This document shows positions 1 to 8,282 of a stretch of DNA of 64,000 nt, piece by piece. Position 1 is the stretch's first letter. Each line of letters opens with the position of its first letter. The DNA lies in contig NZ_QBUY01000013.1 in assembly GCF_003121405.1 (NCBI RefSeq), forward strand, positions 1-64,000, written 5' to 3'. Made by a program: the position numbers and the translations under genes. This DNA is from Paraburkholderia sp. C35 (GTDB taxonomy: Bacteria > Pseudomonadota > Gammaproteobacteria > Burkholderiales > Burkholderiaceae). The notes beneath the pieces are model-generated. The model worked only from the letters and a program-made list of their open reading frames with translations, did not search any database and was not told the origin of the DNA.

Positions 1-136
1 GCGAGTCGCTGCCGTTTGGGGCGCTACGGGTGATTGGAGTGGGGTAGGCGACTATTCGAAGCGATGGCAACGGGCGGTGACTGAGAGGTTGCCGTGTGAA
101 GGATAGGAACCGTTGGGGGCCCGCAGGCAGAGCCCG

Positions 137-200
137 AAGCGGGCGGTGTTAGCCCGCTTTCTTTTGCCTACTTTTCTTTGCGGCGGCAAAGAAAAGTAGG
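137..200. repeat. Intergenic double-hairpin repeat
   Basis: Two inverted repeats lie back to back. The first has 8-base arms (137-144 and 152-159, arm AAGCGGGC) and is followed by a T-rich stretch, so it could end transcription on the plus strand. The second is a perfect 15-base stem (167-181 and 186-200, arm CCTACTTTTCTTTGC) with a 4-base GGCG loop. From memory this combination, followed by a GCCGCCCCGCACAGGGGC-like tail, recurs between genes in Paraburkholderia genomes. That is recall, not a search result. It sits just beyond the 3' end of folA. Bases 1-136 hold no gene I can support. Confidence 0.65.
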
Positions 201-291
201 TGCCGCCCCGCACAGGGGCAACGCACGAAGCACCAGTAACAAGCCGCGGATGCCAGCGACCCAACCCCAGTCGCAAGACACCAAAAAAACC

Positions 292-792
292 CTACTGCGC
301 CTTGCGCAAATACACCACAAACGCATATTCAAAATCATTAGGCTCATTAGCCACATGCGTCTCACGCGAGACCTCTTCCCACACGCCGGAATCAGGCGCA
401 GGAAACCAGGCATCGCCATCAAAATCGGCCTGAATCTCAGTAACGATCAGCTTGTCTGCGAGCCGCAGCCCTTCGTCATACAGTTGCGCGCCGCCGATCA
501 GAAACACTTCAGCCGCCTCATCGCTCGCAGCGAGCGTCAACGCATCACGAAGACTGGTAACGGCGGAGCACCCATCAAACCGCCGCGCAGCATCCCTCGT
601 CACGACGATATTTCGCCGCCCAGGCAAAGCTCGCCCAATCGATTCATGCGTCTTGCGCCCCATCACGATAGGCGCGCCCATCGTAGTGCGCTTGAAGAAA
701 GCGAGGTCTTCGGGCAGCCGCCAGGGCAACTGGTTATCACGGCCGATCACGCCATTGCGGGCGCGAGCGACGATCAGGGTGAGCGTCGTCAT
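292..792 (-). CDS. folA: Dihydrofolate reductase
   Basis: This gene encodes a 166-residue dihydrofolate reductase, which reduces dihydrofolate to tetrahydrofolate with NADPH and so regenerates the folate used by thymidylate synthase. Visible family features are the N-terminal [20 protein letters not shown] block (substrate pocket and Met20-loop region), [19 protein letters not shown] with the NADPH-binding GR(K/R)T, and [13 protein letters not shown] near the C-terminus. The reading frame is open upstream to 942, but the family N-terminus fixes the ATG at 792. Length is normal. thyA, its metabolic partner, lies about 10 kb away at 10923, with the Fap-like locus between them. Confidence 0.97.
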   Translation of the reverse strand: MTTLTLIVARARNGVIGRDNQLPWRLPEDLAFFKRTTMGAPIVMGRKTHESIGRALPGRRNIVVTRDAARRFDGCSAVTSLRDALTLAASDEAAEVFLIGGAQLYDEGLRLADKLIVTEIQADFDGDAWFPAPDSGVWEEVSRETHVANEPNDFEYAFVVYLRKAQ

Positions 793-862
793 ACGAGTCA
801 GTGAAGCGGGTAGAAAACGGAAGCCGATTCTACCCGAGCGCGCGCCGCGCGGAACAACCCGG

Positions 863-2389
863 CTACTCGTGCGCTTCGTGCTCGCCAAACGCAGCACCCT
901 TACCGTCGCCTCTTTCTTCACCAGAAGGATCACGCAAGCCATGCGTGCCCATCAGCCGATACAAGGTCACGCGCGAAATCCCGAGGTCCGATGCAGCCTC
1001 GTTCAGCCGCCCGCGATGCCGCAACAGCGCCACTTCGATTGCGCGCTTCTCGGCGGCTTCGCGCGCTTGCGTGAGGCTCATCGTCTGCTGTTCGCTGAAG
1101 TGCGCGAGATCGAGATCGTCGGCGGAAATCAGCTTGTTCTCCGCCATCACGATCGCGCGCCGCACGCGGTTGATCAGCTCGCGCACGTTGCCCGGCCAGT
1201 GATAGTTGTACATCGCCTCGATCGCCGACGGCGTGAAGCCGCGAATCTTGCGCGCGTTGTCCGTCTTGAACTTGCCAAGGATGTGATGCGCCAGCAACTC
1301 GATATCCTTGCCGCGCGAACGCAGCGGCGGTTCGTCCACGCGCAGCACGCACAGGCGGTGAAACAGATCCTGCCTGAAGCGCCCGCCGCCCATCGCGCCT
1401 TCCAGATCGACGTGCGTCGCCGAAATGATGCGCACGTCCACGGGAATCGATTCGTGGCCGCCCAGCCGCTCGATCTTGCCTTCCTGCAGGAAGCGCAGCA
1501 GGCTCGCCTGGCTTTCCATCGGCAGATCGCCGATTTCGTCGAGAAACAGCGTGCCGCCATTGGCTGCCTCGACGCGCCCGATCTTGCGCTGGTTCGCGCC
1601 CGTGAACGCGCCGCGCTCGTAGCCGAACAGCTCCGACTGCAGCAGGTGATGCGGAATCGCGCCGCAGTTGATCGGTACGAACGGCGCCTTGCGGCGCGGC
1701 GAGCGCTCGTGGATCGCCAGCGCCGTCAGTTCCTTGCCCGTGCCCGACTCGCCCGAAATGAACACGCTCGCATCGGTGTTCGCGACCTTCCGGATCGTGC
1801 GGAACAACTGCTGCATCGCCTCGCAGGTGCCGACCATCTCGTCGTCGCTTGCGCCTGCCGTGTCGGGCGGCAAATCGGCGTCGCACAGATTCACCATGCC
1901 GTACGCGTGGCCGCCCAGATAGTCGATTGTCGCGTTCGCCACGGGAATCTTCACGTAGTCGAAGCAGTAATGGCGAATCAGCCGCCGCACGGCAGGGTCC
2001 GCGAGCCGCTCGGGATTCGCCAGCGCGATCCAGCCGACCTGCTGCTGCCGCAGACTCGCTTCGAGACCGGGCAGATCGCGCACGGCGAAGCTCGCCATAT
2101 CGACGATGCCCGCGCACATCGATGCCGGCTTGATCAGCTTGCCGATCTCGTGTGCCGAACGCGCCACCAGCACGCGCCAGCCGCGGCTTTTCAGATGCTC
2201 GACGACGGCATCGTCGGGCGTGCGCGCGGCGTACAGCAGGACGCGCGCACCGGCCTCGGGCGCCGCGCCGCGCGAGGCATCGACGGCCACGGGGCGCGCC
2301 GCAGGTGTCTCGTTTCCGCGTGAGACGGCTAGACGCAACCCGGAGCCGGCGAGCGGGGTAACAGAGCTCAGATGAGAAGATTCGCGCAC
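863..2389 (-). CDS. VpsR-type sigma-54-dependent transcriptional activator (first copy)
   Basis: A 508-residue bacterial enhancer-binding protein. The N-terminal third is a degenerate receiver-like domain carrying the YCFDYVKIP and GHAYGM signatures of VpsR-type regulators. The centre is an AAA+ sigma-54 interaction domain with Walker [10 protein letters not shown], the sigma-54 loop GAFTGA, Walker [14 protein letters not shown] and the R-finger region. The C-terminus is a Fis-type helix-turn-helix ([11 protein letters not shown]). The start is a GTG at 2387-2389 preceded by a weak GAGGCG. It lies 24 bases after the barrel gene on the same strand, so it is probably co-transcribed with the Fap-like operon. 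It is a close paralogue of the gene at 9317. VpsR relatives respond to cyclic di-GMP; whether this one does is not visible here. Confidence 0.9.
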   Translation of the reverse strand: MRESSHLSSVTPLAGSGLRLAVSRGNETPAARPVAVDASRGAAPEAGARVLLYAARTPDDAVVEHLKSRGWRVLVARSAHEIGKLIKPASMCAGIVDMASFAVRDLPGLEASLRQQQVGWIALANPERLADPAVRRLIRHYCFDYVKIPVANATIDYLGGHAYGMVNLCDADLPPDTAGASDDEMVGTCEAMQQLFRTIRKVANTDASVFISGESGTGKELTALAIHERSPRRKAPFVPINCGAIPHHLLQSELFGYERGAFTGANQRKIGRVEAANGGTLFLDEIGDLPMESQASLLRFLQEGKIERLGGHESIPVDVRIISATHVDLEGAMGGGRFRQDLFHRLCVLRVDEPPLRSRGKDIELLAHHILGKFKTDNARKIRGFTPSAIEAMYNYHWPGNVRELINRVRRAIVMAENKLISADDLDLAHFSEQQTMSLTQAREAAEKRAIEVALLRHRGRLNEAASDLGISRVTLYRLMGTHGLRDPSGEERGDGKGAAFGEHEAHE

Positions 2390-2413
2390 GATTCGCCTCG
2401 TATCGGTGTCACG

Positions 2414-3880
2414 TCAAAAGGTGTAGGGAAAGCGCACGCCGATCACGTAGTTCGGCGCGTCGGGCGTCATGCCGATCGATACCGAGCCGTTGATCGTCAG
2501 ATGCTTGTTCACTACGTGATTCAGGCCAAAATTCATCACGGCTGCCGTGGTCTCGCTGCCCGGCACCTTCACGTAATCGCCGCCCGGCGCCTTGGTCTTC
2601 GACGCGGGTTGCAGCGCGAGCGTGTACGAAATGCTCGCGGAGTCCTTGTCGGAGAATGCGAGTGCGACGCCTGCGCCGATCTGCAGGATGTCGCCGAGCT
2701 TGACGGTGGCGGGCTGTGTCTGTCCTTGCACCGACGAGATATCCGCGAACGAACGCGCGATGTTGTAGGTGTAGGACATGCTGCCGAACAGCACGACGGG
2801 GTCGTAAGTCTTCAGCACCGACAGGCCCGCCGTCAGATTCCAGAAGCCCGTGCCCGTGGGCAGCTTGGACGGCGCGACGAGGTTCGTGTTGTCGGCGTCG
2901 AGCTGCACGACCTTGATGCCGAACGGCGAGGTGCCCGTCGGCGCTTTCACGCGCAGGCTGCCGACCACGTCGGGGATGCTGTTGGTCTCTTTCAGGATCT
3001 GGTAGTAGATCCCGAAGTTGACGTCGCCGATGGCGCTCGAATTGACGGACGCATCGGACAGCGTATTGGCCGCACCGCCCGCGCCACCGACGATGAACTG
3101 GCTATGCCGGTAGATGTACGGCACGTCCACGTCGACGCTGATGCGATCGGTCAGGCCATAGCGCGTATCGAGATCGGCCATCACCTGGTGCGACTTGGTC
3201 TGCCCCAGGTTGATGTTGCCGAGGAAGATCGCGTCCAGCGCGAGGAAACCCGACAACTGCAATTGTCGGCGATCGTAGTAGGTATCGCTGATACCCCAGT
3301 CGAGCGTCAGCTTGTGGTCGAAGAGCGGCGCGTGCTCGCGCTGCACGACGGCTTCTTCGGCCTGCGTGCGCACGGGTTCGGCTGCCTTCTGCGTCTGGCC
3401 GACGGCGCCTTCCGGCATGCCGGGGCCGCTCGCCTGCGCGTTCGGATTGCCTGTGCCCGTCGAACCCGTTGCCGTCGAGCTATCGGGTGCCGGCGGATTG
3501 ACGGGCACGCCCGTCGCGGTGCCTGTCGCATTGCCCGGCGCGGGTGCGCCCGGCGTGACCTGCGCGAGCGGCGGCAAGGGCATCGGCAGGCCATCCGCGC
3601 CCGGCTGCTCGGCCACGTAATCGCTGCCGGCAGGCGCGCCATAGCCGGGCGCGCCGCGGCCCCGCTGCGACATTTCCAGACTTGTCACCTGCCGTTCGAG
3701 TGACTGGATCTGACGCTGCTGCTCGTCGACGACGCGCATCAGCGTGTTGAGCCGGTCTTCGAGAGACTGGTTGTTGATGGCTTGTGCGGAAACCCCCTGC
3801 GACAGCGCGAACAGCATCGCGGCAGCAGGAATAGCCGCAAGGCGAACTCGCGGCTTTCTGCCTGTTGTATCGATATTCAT
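2414..3880 (-). CDS. FapF-like outer-membrane beta-barrel secretion protein with N-terminal coiled coil
   Basis: This 488-residue exported protein has a signal peptide ending near residue 32 (VSA/QA). A heptad-like coiled coil follows at about 34-71 (QSLEDRLNTLMRVVDEQQRQ and onward). Then comes a Pro/Gly/Thr/Ala-rich linker to about 170 and a C-terminal region of alternating amphipathic strands ending in Phe (VIGVRFPYTF), as expected for an outer-membrane barrel. The layout of coiled coil, flexible linker and barrel is that of FapF, the trimeric channel that exports Fap amyloid subunits in Pseudomonas. Being last of the structural genes also matches. I infer it is the export pore of this locus. 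A generic porin-like transporter is the alternative. Confidence 0.72.
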   Translation of the reverse strand: MNIDTTGRKPRVRLAAIPAAAMLFALSQGVSAQAINNQSLEDRLNTLMRVVDEQQRQIQSLERQVTSLEMSQRGRGAPGYGAPAGSDYVAEQPGADGLPMPLPPLAQVTPGAPAPGNATGTATGVPVNPPAPDSSTATGSTGTGNPNAQASGPGMPEGAVGQTQKAAEPVRTQAEEAVVQREHAPLFDHKLTLDWGISDTYYDRRQLQLSGFLALDAIFLGNINLGQTKSHQVMADLDTRYGLTDRISVDVDVPYIYRHSQFIVGGAGGAANTLSDASVNSSAIGDVNFGIYYQILKETNSIPDVVGSLRVKAPTGTSPFGIKVVQLDADNTNLVAPSKLPTGTGFWNLTAGLSVLKTYDPVVLFGSMSYTYNIARSFADISSVQGQTQPATVKLGDILQIGAGVALAFSDKDSASISYTLALQPASKTKAPGGDYVKVPGSETTAAVMNFGLNHVVNKHLTINGSVSIGMTPDAPNYVIGVRFPYTF

Positions 3881-3996
3881 TGTTCTTCCCCCGGTGAATC
3901 CGGCAGCGCTCGGCTGTTGGTTCTTATGCTTCGCGCTGCCGCTTTCTGTACGACTATCTCCTCCTGGTGACGCCTGTCGACGGGTGGCGGCCCGCC

Positions 3997-4803
3997 TTAT
4001 CTCCTTGCGTTGATCGCGTTTTGCAGGGCTTGTAGTACGCCGGCCTGGCGCAGCATCCCGGACGACATCGGTGCCGTCTGAAGCGAGAGCTGCAACTGGT
4101 TGGCGACTTGCTGGTTATTGCCCGCTATCTGCAGTAGTTGAGCAATCGCGCCGGCCTGTTGCGCGTTGCTGGGTGCGATGGTTTGTGAGGCGAGGCCGGC
4201 TGGCGTCTGCAAGGCGATCGTGACGCCGCCGTTGCCGAACGAAATGCCTGCCTTGATGTTGCCCGCGCCGTTCGATGCCGACGCGCTCTGCGCATTCGTG
4301 CCGCCTGTCAGGAGTTGCGGATTGTTGTTGAAGTCGATCGTCGCCGTGTTGAATCCGGCGTTGCGATCGCCCGCGACCTGCGTGATCTGCGACACGCCGT
4401 TGACCGAGATGCTTTGTCCGCCATTGACCTGCGCACCCGGGTTCGCACCCGTGTTGCCGCGGCCATCGGTGACGGAGGCGAGGGTGCTGACACTGGCCGT
4501 CAGCGCATTCGCCGCATTGGTGGCAACGGAGAGGGTGCCTTGCGCGAGCGCGTTAGCGCCGTTCGGCAACTGCCATTGCGAAAGAACGTTCAATACGAAA
4601 CCGGAGATCATTTGTCCGCCCGCGCCTTTACCGGTCTGCTGGGCGAGCACATCATCCCCGACGCTTTGCCACTGGATCGCCACCGGCGCGACATCGCGCG
4701 GCGCGGAGGCGTCGGCGGCGTGAGCGCTGGTCGCGAGGCCGCCCGTCAGCGCGATGAGGGTCGCGGTCAACGTGAGGCGAGGCGGGTTGAGGGCGTGCTT
4801 CAT
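3997..4803 (-). CDS. FapE-like exported protein with two degenerate Fap-type motifs
   Basis: A 268-residue protein with a signal peptide (cleavage near residue 29, SAHA/AD), rich in Asn, Gln, Ala and Gly. Two stretches resemble the repeat of the neighbouring fibre proteins: residues 131-156 (core VSQITQVAGDRNAGFN) and 218-243 (core AIAQLLQIAGNNQQVANQL). It lies between the C39-peptidase gene (6 bases upstream) and the barrel gene, exactly where fapE sits in Pseudomonas. FapE is known as a minor fibre component. I assign the same role here by position and motif, not by confident homology. The ATG at 4803 follows almost directly on the stop of the previous gene, suggesting coupling. Confidence 0.55.
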   Translation of the reverse strand: MKHALNPPRLTLTATLIALTGGLATSAHAADASAPRDVAPVAIQWQSVGDDVLAQQTGKGAGGQMISGFVLNVLSQWQLPNGANALAQGTLSVATNAANALTASVSTLASVTDGRGNTGANPGAQVNGGQSISVNGVSQITQVAGDRNAGFNTATIDFNNNPQLLTGGTNAQSASASNGAGNIKAGISFGNGGVTIALQTPAGLASQTIAPSNAQQAGAIAQLLQIAGNNQQVANQLQLSLQTAPMSSGMLRQAGVLQALQNAINARR

Positions 4804-4809
4804 GGGTGG

Positions 4810-5529
4810 TCAGAACAGGGCTGCCTTGATCAAGCCGTATTCGACAAAGGGAGTCGCTGCCGTGCCGTTGGCGAGCGCGCGCTCGCGCAGCTTCAAGGCC
4901 CGCGATTCGTTGTCCTGCAACAGCGGGGACTCCTCCCTGAAGGGTTTCCCGACGACTGCAAATACGAGCCCATTCCATGTCTTCGCGAAGTCTTCCTCGA
5001 GCAGGATGCGATTGCCGAGTGCGGGATCCGCGATGAAGATGCGACCGTCTTGCGCGTGCTTGACGATCACGAAATGCTCATAGCCGTCGAGGTTCATCAG
5101 AACCATGACGGGAATCTGGAGGTGATAAAGCGCGTCTGAGTTGACCCGGAAACCGCGGCCCCGCAGCCCGATCGTCTCGACGAACTTCTTCATGTCGAGC
5201 ATCGAGAATCCGTTCTTCACCACGACTTCGGGCGTCGAGAAAACCATCATGCGGCGGATCAGCTCCGTCTCGGGAATCTCGATGCCGTAGCCATACTTGA
5301 GAAGGGTAGCGAGCGCCGCCGCACCGCAGCTGTAGTCGAACTGCTGGCTGACGATGTGGCGGTAACGCAGGTCCCTCATCGAGTGCACCGTCTTGGTAAG
5401 AGGAATACCTGCGAGGGTAGACGTGTCGACAGTCGCCTGTGCGTGCACTTGCCCACACAAACCGCATGTTGTGGACACAAGTACGGCAACGGCGTGTCGT
5501 AACGCCGGGAACCGGTCAAACCCGGACAT
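4810..5529 (-). CDS. FapD-like periplasmic C39-family cysteine peptidase
   Basis: A 239-residue exported protein with a C39-peptidase fold. The catalytic block QQFDYSCGAAALATLL gives Gln62 (oxyanion) and Cys68. GYEHFVIVKH gives His152 and IADPALG gives Asp168, so the triad is complete. There is a signal peptide ending around residue 30 and no ABC-transporter or membrane domain, unlike bacteriocin exporters. C39 enzymes usually cut after a double glycine; FapD of Pseudomonas is the single-domain relative needed for Fap export. The frame is open to 5580, but the ATG at 5529 has a good AGGAGA 6 bases upstream and gives a proper signal sequence. A perfect 13-base hairpin lies just upstream (5548-5579). 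Confidence 0.85.
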   Translation of the reverse strand: MSGFDRFPALRHAVAVLVSTTCGLCGQVHAQATVDTSTLAGIPLTKTVHSMRDLRYRHIVSQQFDYSCGAAALATLLKYGYGIEIPETELIRRMMVFSTPEVVVKNGFSMLDMKKFVETIGLRGRGFRVNSDALYHLQIPVMVLMNLDGYEHFVIVKHAQDGRIFIADPALGNRILLEEDFAKTWNGLVFAVVGKPFREESPLLQDNESRALKLRERALANGTAATPFVEYGLIKAALF

Positions 5530-5547
5530 GCTGGTCTCCTGCCAGGC

Positions 5548-5579
5548 TGCGCCGGCGGCCTTTATCGGCCGCCGGCGCA
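5548..5579 (-). promoter_or_regulatory. Perfect 13-bp hairpin between fibre gene and C39 gene
   Basis: Arms TGCGCCGGCGGCC (5548-5560) and its exact complement (5567-5579) enclose a 6-base loop. On the transcribed minus strand it has no following U-run, so it is not a standard terminator. It ends about 8 bases before the AGGAGA ribosome site of the C39 gene. A second, weaker stem (CCTGGC/GCCAGG) follows directly on the stop codon of the upstream gene. I infer an RNA-processing or 3'-stabilising element that lets the fibre-subunit message outlast the downstream part. Confidence 0.6.
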
Positions 5580-5640
5580 TCCCGTATGGTTGCTTTTTTG
5601 TACTGCTTGCCAGGCTCGGTGACCTGGCTCAACGCCAGGC

Positions 5641-7038
5641 TTAGTGGCTGGTGTTCATCGAAGCGATGGCCAGGCCGTTGTGCTGCACGTTGCCAGCGCC
5701 ACCGGCGATGTTCACGCCGATGTTGCCCGTTGCGCCGCTAAGCGCGTTGGCGCCCAGCATTGCCGTGCCTTCGAACGAACCGTGGAAGTCGACACCTGCC
5801 ATTTGCGACGAATCATCCGTTGCCACCATCGCAGCGGCGCCATGGTTGCGCGAGACCGTCGACGTCGAAGCAGCCATGCTGTTGTTCTGCACGTTGCTGA
5901 TACCCGACGCGACGTTCACGCCGACGTTGCCCGATGCGTACTGCAGCGAGCCGTCGCCAACCGAGGCGTTCACGTTGAAGTTGTTGATGTTCGCCTTGCC
6001 GCCCGACGACTGGTTGTTGAACACCTGGGCGTTGCCGAACACGTTGCCGGCATCGACGGAAGCGAGGGCCGCGTCGTTGCTTTGCGTGTTGTTGACGCCT
6101 TCGGCGATGTTCACGCCGATGTTGCCGCTCACGTGCTGTGCTGCGTTGGCGCCCGTGGTGGCCGTCAGGTTGCCCGCCTTCTGCGTGTTGATGTGCTGCG
6201 TGACCGAGCCGGTGACATCCACATCCGTCGACGCGACCGTCGAGCTGAAGCCCCATTGCGCGGAGATGCTGTCGTGCGTCTTCGACTTGTCGACTTCATA
6301 GCCGCTCGACTGCTCGCCGTAGGCCACATAGCCGGAACCCTGGCTGGCCTGGTAGCCCCACACCTTGCCCTGGCCCGAGCCTTCGACTGCGCCGAAAGCG
6401 CCGCCGATCTGCTCCTGATTGGCGTAGCTCGATTCCTTGTAGCCCGCCGACAGGCCGCCACCGATGCTGGCGCTGCCCGAAGCCGTGTTGGTCCACGGGT
6501 TGTAGTTCGACGAGACCGAATAGCCGACGCCTGCGTGGCCGCCTGCCGAGATGTGGGCGCCCGAGTTCTGGCTCTGATGGCTGAAGCTGCCGCCGATTTC
6601 GGCTGCCTGCGCGCTGTACTCATAGCCGCCACCCTGCACGGCGCTGCTCTGCTGGCCGTACTTGTAGCCGGCCGAAGCCTGATAGCCCTGTGCGCCATAC
6701 GATTCCGACGAGTGCGACGTCGAGAGCGAGGCCCATGCGTTGCCGCCGCCGTTGATCGACTGGAAGCTGTTGTTGACGTGCGTCGTGATCGAGCCGGACG
6801 TGTACGACTGGGCGTTCGGGCTGAGCGACGCATTCGCCCAGGCTTTCTGCGTGTTGTTGACGACGGCGCCCGCGGTGCTGGAGACGCTCACGCAACCGAA
6901 CAGCGTGACGAATCCCTCGATCCCGACGGCTTCGCCGACCAGCGTCGCGTTGAACAGGAACGGGTTCTTCAGCGGGCTCGCAAAGACGCTGGAGGAAGCG
7001 GCTGCGAGGACGGCGGCTGCAATAAGAGTGCGCTTCAT
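5641..7038 (-). CDS. FapC-like repeat protein, probable main amyloid fibre subunit
   Basis: A 465-residue exported protein (signal peptide MKRTLIAAAVLAAASSSVFA). Residues about 75-250 are low-complexity, rich in Gly, Ser, Gln and Tyr (about 15 Tyr) and resemble a prion-like or silk-like domain. The C-terminal half carries three copies of one repeat, near 301-327, 367-391 and 435-460, with the core GNIGVNIAxGxxNxQxN. This core resembles the Gln/Asn repeats that form the amyloid core in Pseudomonas FapC and FapB. There is one Cys (in LFGCVSV) and no C-terminal CxxC. Gene order (after the smaller repeat protein, before the peptidase) also fits FapC. Fibre formation is inference. Confidence 0.68.
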   Translation of the reverse strand: MKRTLIAAAVLAAASSSVFASPLKNPFLFNATLVGEAVGIEGFVTLFGCVSVSSTAGAVVNNTQKAWANASLSPNAQSYTSGSITTHVNNSFQSINGGGNAWASLSTSHSSESYGAQGYQASAGYKYGQQSSAVQGGGYEYSAQAAEIGGSFSHQSQNSGAHISAGGHAGVGYSVSSNYNPWTNTASGSASIGGGLSAGYKESSYANQEQIGGAFGAVEGSGQGKVWGYQASQGSGYVAYGEQSSGYEVDKSKTHDSISAQWGFSSTVASTDVDVTGSVTQHINTQKAGNLTATTGANAAQHVSGNIGVNIAEGVNNTQSNDAALASVDAGNVFGNAQVFNNQSSGGKANINNFNVNASVGDGSLQYASGNVGVNVASGISNVQNNSMAASTSTVSRNHGAAAMVATDDSSQMAGVDFHGSFEGTAMLGANALSGATGNIGVNIAGGAGNVQHNGLAIASMNTSH

Positions 7039-7067
7039 GGTTTCGCTCCGATACTAGTTGTGGTCAG

Positions 7068-7688
7068 TTAGAAAAGAGTGCCCGCCGGGGGACGGAGCAC
7101 AAAACTGTTCGCCGTGGCATTACCGGCTCCGGCAGTCTGGTTGATCTGCAGCACGCCAGTGACGTTCTTGAATGCGTCGCTGGATATGCTGGCCTCGCGG
7201 ACGCCTTGTGGCGCAACCGTCCGGCCTTGACCGCCGTTGTTCGCGGCCGTCGCGGATAGCACCCCATCCGAGACGGTCTCGACCCCTGGCGCCGCAGTGC
7301 CGAGCTGCACACTGTTGCGCTGGAGATTCCCTGCGCCCGCAGACTGGTTCACCATCACCGCTCCGGACGAATTTGAAAACGCGTTGCCCTGGATCGTGGC
7401 GCGCGCGCTCGGCACGCGGGCCCGCGCGGTCGCACTCTGGGCGCTCGCGTTGTCGTTCGCGGCGGCGTCGCCGCTGGTGATCGTCAGCTGGTTGGTCTGG
7501 GCATTGTTGAGGCCCGCTGCCTGGTTCACCGTGATGGCGCCCGTCGTGTTGACGGCGGCGCCCGTGGCGATGCTCGCGTCGCCGCTCACGGTGCCCACCT
7601 GTTGCGCGTACGACGGTTGCATCGCGACGAGTGCGAGCGCTGCGAGGAGCGGGATCGAAAGCGGGATCGGGCGAAGTAGCGTGTTCAT
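7068..7688 (-). CDS. FapB-like small repeat protein (probable fibre nucleator or minor subunit)
   Basis: A 206-residue exported protein. The frame is open far upstream, but the ATG at 7688 has a GGAGG site and overlaps the previous stop as ATGA, giving a clear signal peptide ending near residue 28 (SYA/QQ). The mature part is three 33-residue repeats (38-70, 97-129, 166-198) with core TTGAITVNQAAGLNNAQTNQ and close variants, separated by low-complexity spacers. The same VNxxAGxxNxQxN core occurs in the next gene. In Pseudomonas, FapB is the smaller FapC-like repeat protein thought to nucleate fibres and is encoded just before FapC, as here. There are no cysteines. Confidence 0.66.
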   Translation of the reverse strand: MNTLLRPIPLSIPLLAALALVAMQPSYAQQVGTVSGDASIATGAAVNTTGAITVNQAAGLNNAQTNQLTITSGDAAANDNASAQSATARARVPSARATIQGNAFSNSSGAVMVNQSAGAGNLQRNSVQLGTAAPGVETVSDGVLSATAANNGGQGRTVAPQGVREASISSDAFKNVTGVLQINQTAGAGNATANSFVLRPPAGTLF

Positions 7689-8200
7689 TTGCTCAGGCCT
7701 CCGAGCGCGCCGCCCAGCGCAGTCGACAGCGGCGCAAGCGCACCCGTCACGCTCGACGAGATGTTGCCGCCGATGCCGGGCGCCGGTTGTCCGATCGCAC
7801 CCGCGCTGAGCGCGACGTTGTTGTTGGTGGTGTTGCCCGTCAGGATGCGCGTCACGGCCTGCAGACCGGCGCCGCCTGCGACGGCCTGATCGAGACCGGT
7901 GGAGCCGTGCGCGTTGGTCAGATCGGCGTCCGACGCGACTTGCGCCATGCTCGGGCTGAAGCTGTTGGCGGGGAAGGTCGACACACGCGAGCTGACGGGG
8001 TCCTGGTCCTTCGGCACGGGCGCATAGGCAATGCGCGGCGTGATCTGGCGTTCGACGATGATGTCGCCAGGGTTGGTGACCTGTGCGCAGGTCACGCTTG
8101 CAAAACCGGCTGCGCCCAGACCGGCGATGGCGGCAAGCCGCGTCGCGAGTCCCGCCGCGCGGATCGCGCGGCTGCACAGCATCCCCAATGAAGCGATCAT
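7685..8200 (-). CDS. Exported protein of unknown function in the Fap-like operon
   Basis: A 171-residue protein I do not recognise. With the ATG at 8200 (GGGGAC 7 bases upstream) it begins with a long hydrophobic signal segment ending near residue 39 (SVTCA/QV). An in-frame GTG at 8248 is an alternative start. The mature part has a charged early section (PGDIIVERQITPRIAYAP) and a Gly/Ala/Asn-rich C-terminal half (ILTGNTTNNNVALSAG, ALGGALGGLSK). It lacks the full VNxxAG repeat. Its stop overlaps the next start as ATGA, so it is translationally coupled to the FapB-like gene. It has no obvious counterpart in the six-gene Pseudomonas fap operon. Confidence 0.75.
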   Translation of the reverse strand: MIASLGMLCSRAIRAAGLATRLAAIAGLGAAGFASVTCAQVTNPGDIIVERQITPRIAYAPVPKDQDPVSSRVSTFPANSFSPSMAQVASDADLTNAHGSTGLDQAVAGGAGLQAVTRILTGNTTNNNVALSAGAIGQPAPGIGGNISSSVTGALAPLSTALGGALGGLSK

Positions 8201-8229
8201 TTTGTGTGTCCCCGAACCGTCCAGTTTGG

Positions 8230-8249
8230 AGTGCGAAACAGTTCGCACT
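8230..8249 (-). promoter_or_regulatory. 8-bp hairpin between first and second operon genes
   Basis: Arms AGTGCGAA (8230-8237) and TTCGCACT (8242-8249) enclose a 4-base loop. It lies in the 82-base gap between the first and second genes of the Fap-like operon and overlaps the alternative GTG start at 8248. No U-run follows. It could be an RNA element or an operator; the sequence does not decide. Confidence 0.35.
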
Positions 8250-8282
8250 GGTCTCTTCTGTCTGTGGTGTTCTGTTGCGGTG

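Noticed and set aside
1..47. Possible 3' end of a gene entering from the left (frame ending TAG at 45-47)
   Set aside because: Only 14 codons are visible, another frame also ends nearby, and no family can be recognised.
452..2323. Long plus-strand open frame opposite folA and the first regulator
   Set aside because: Antisense shadow of two confidently identified genes.
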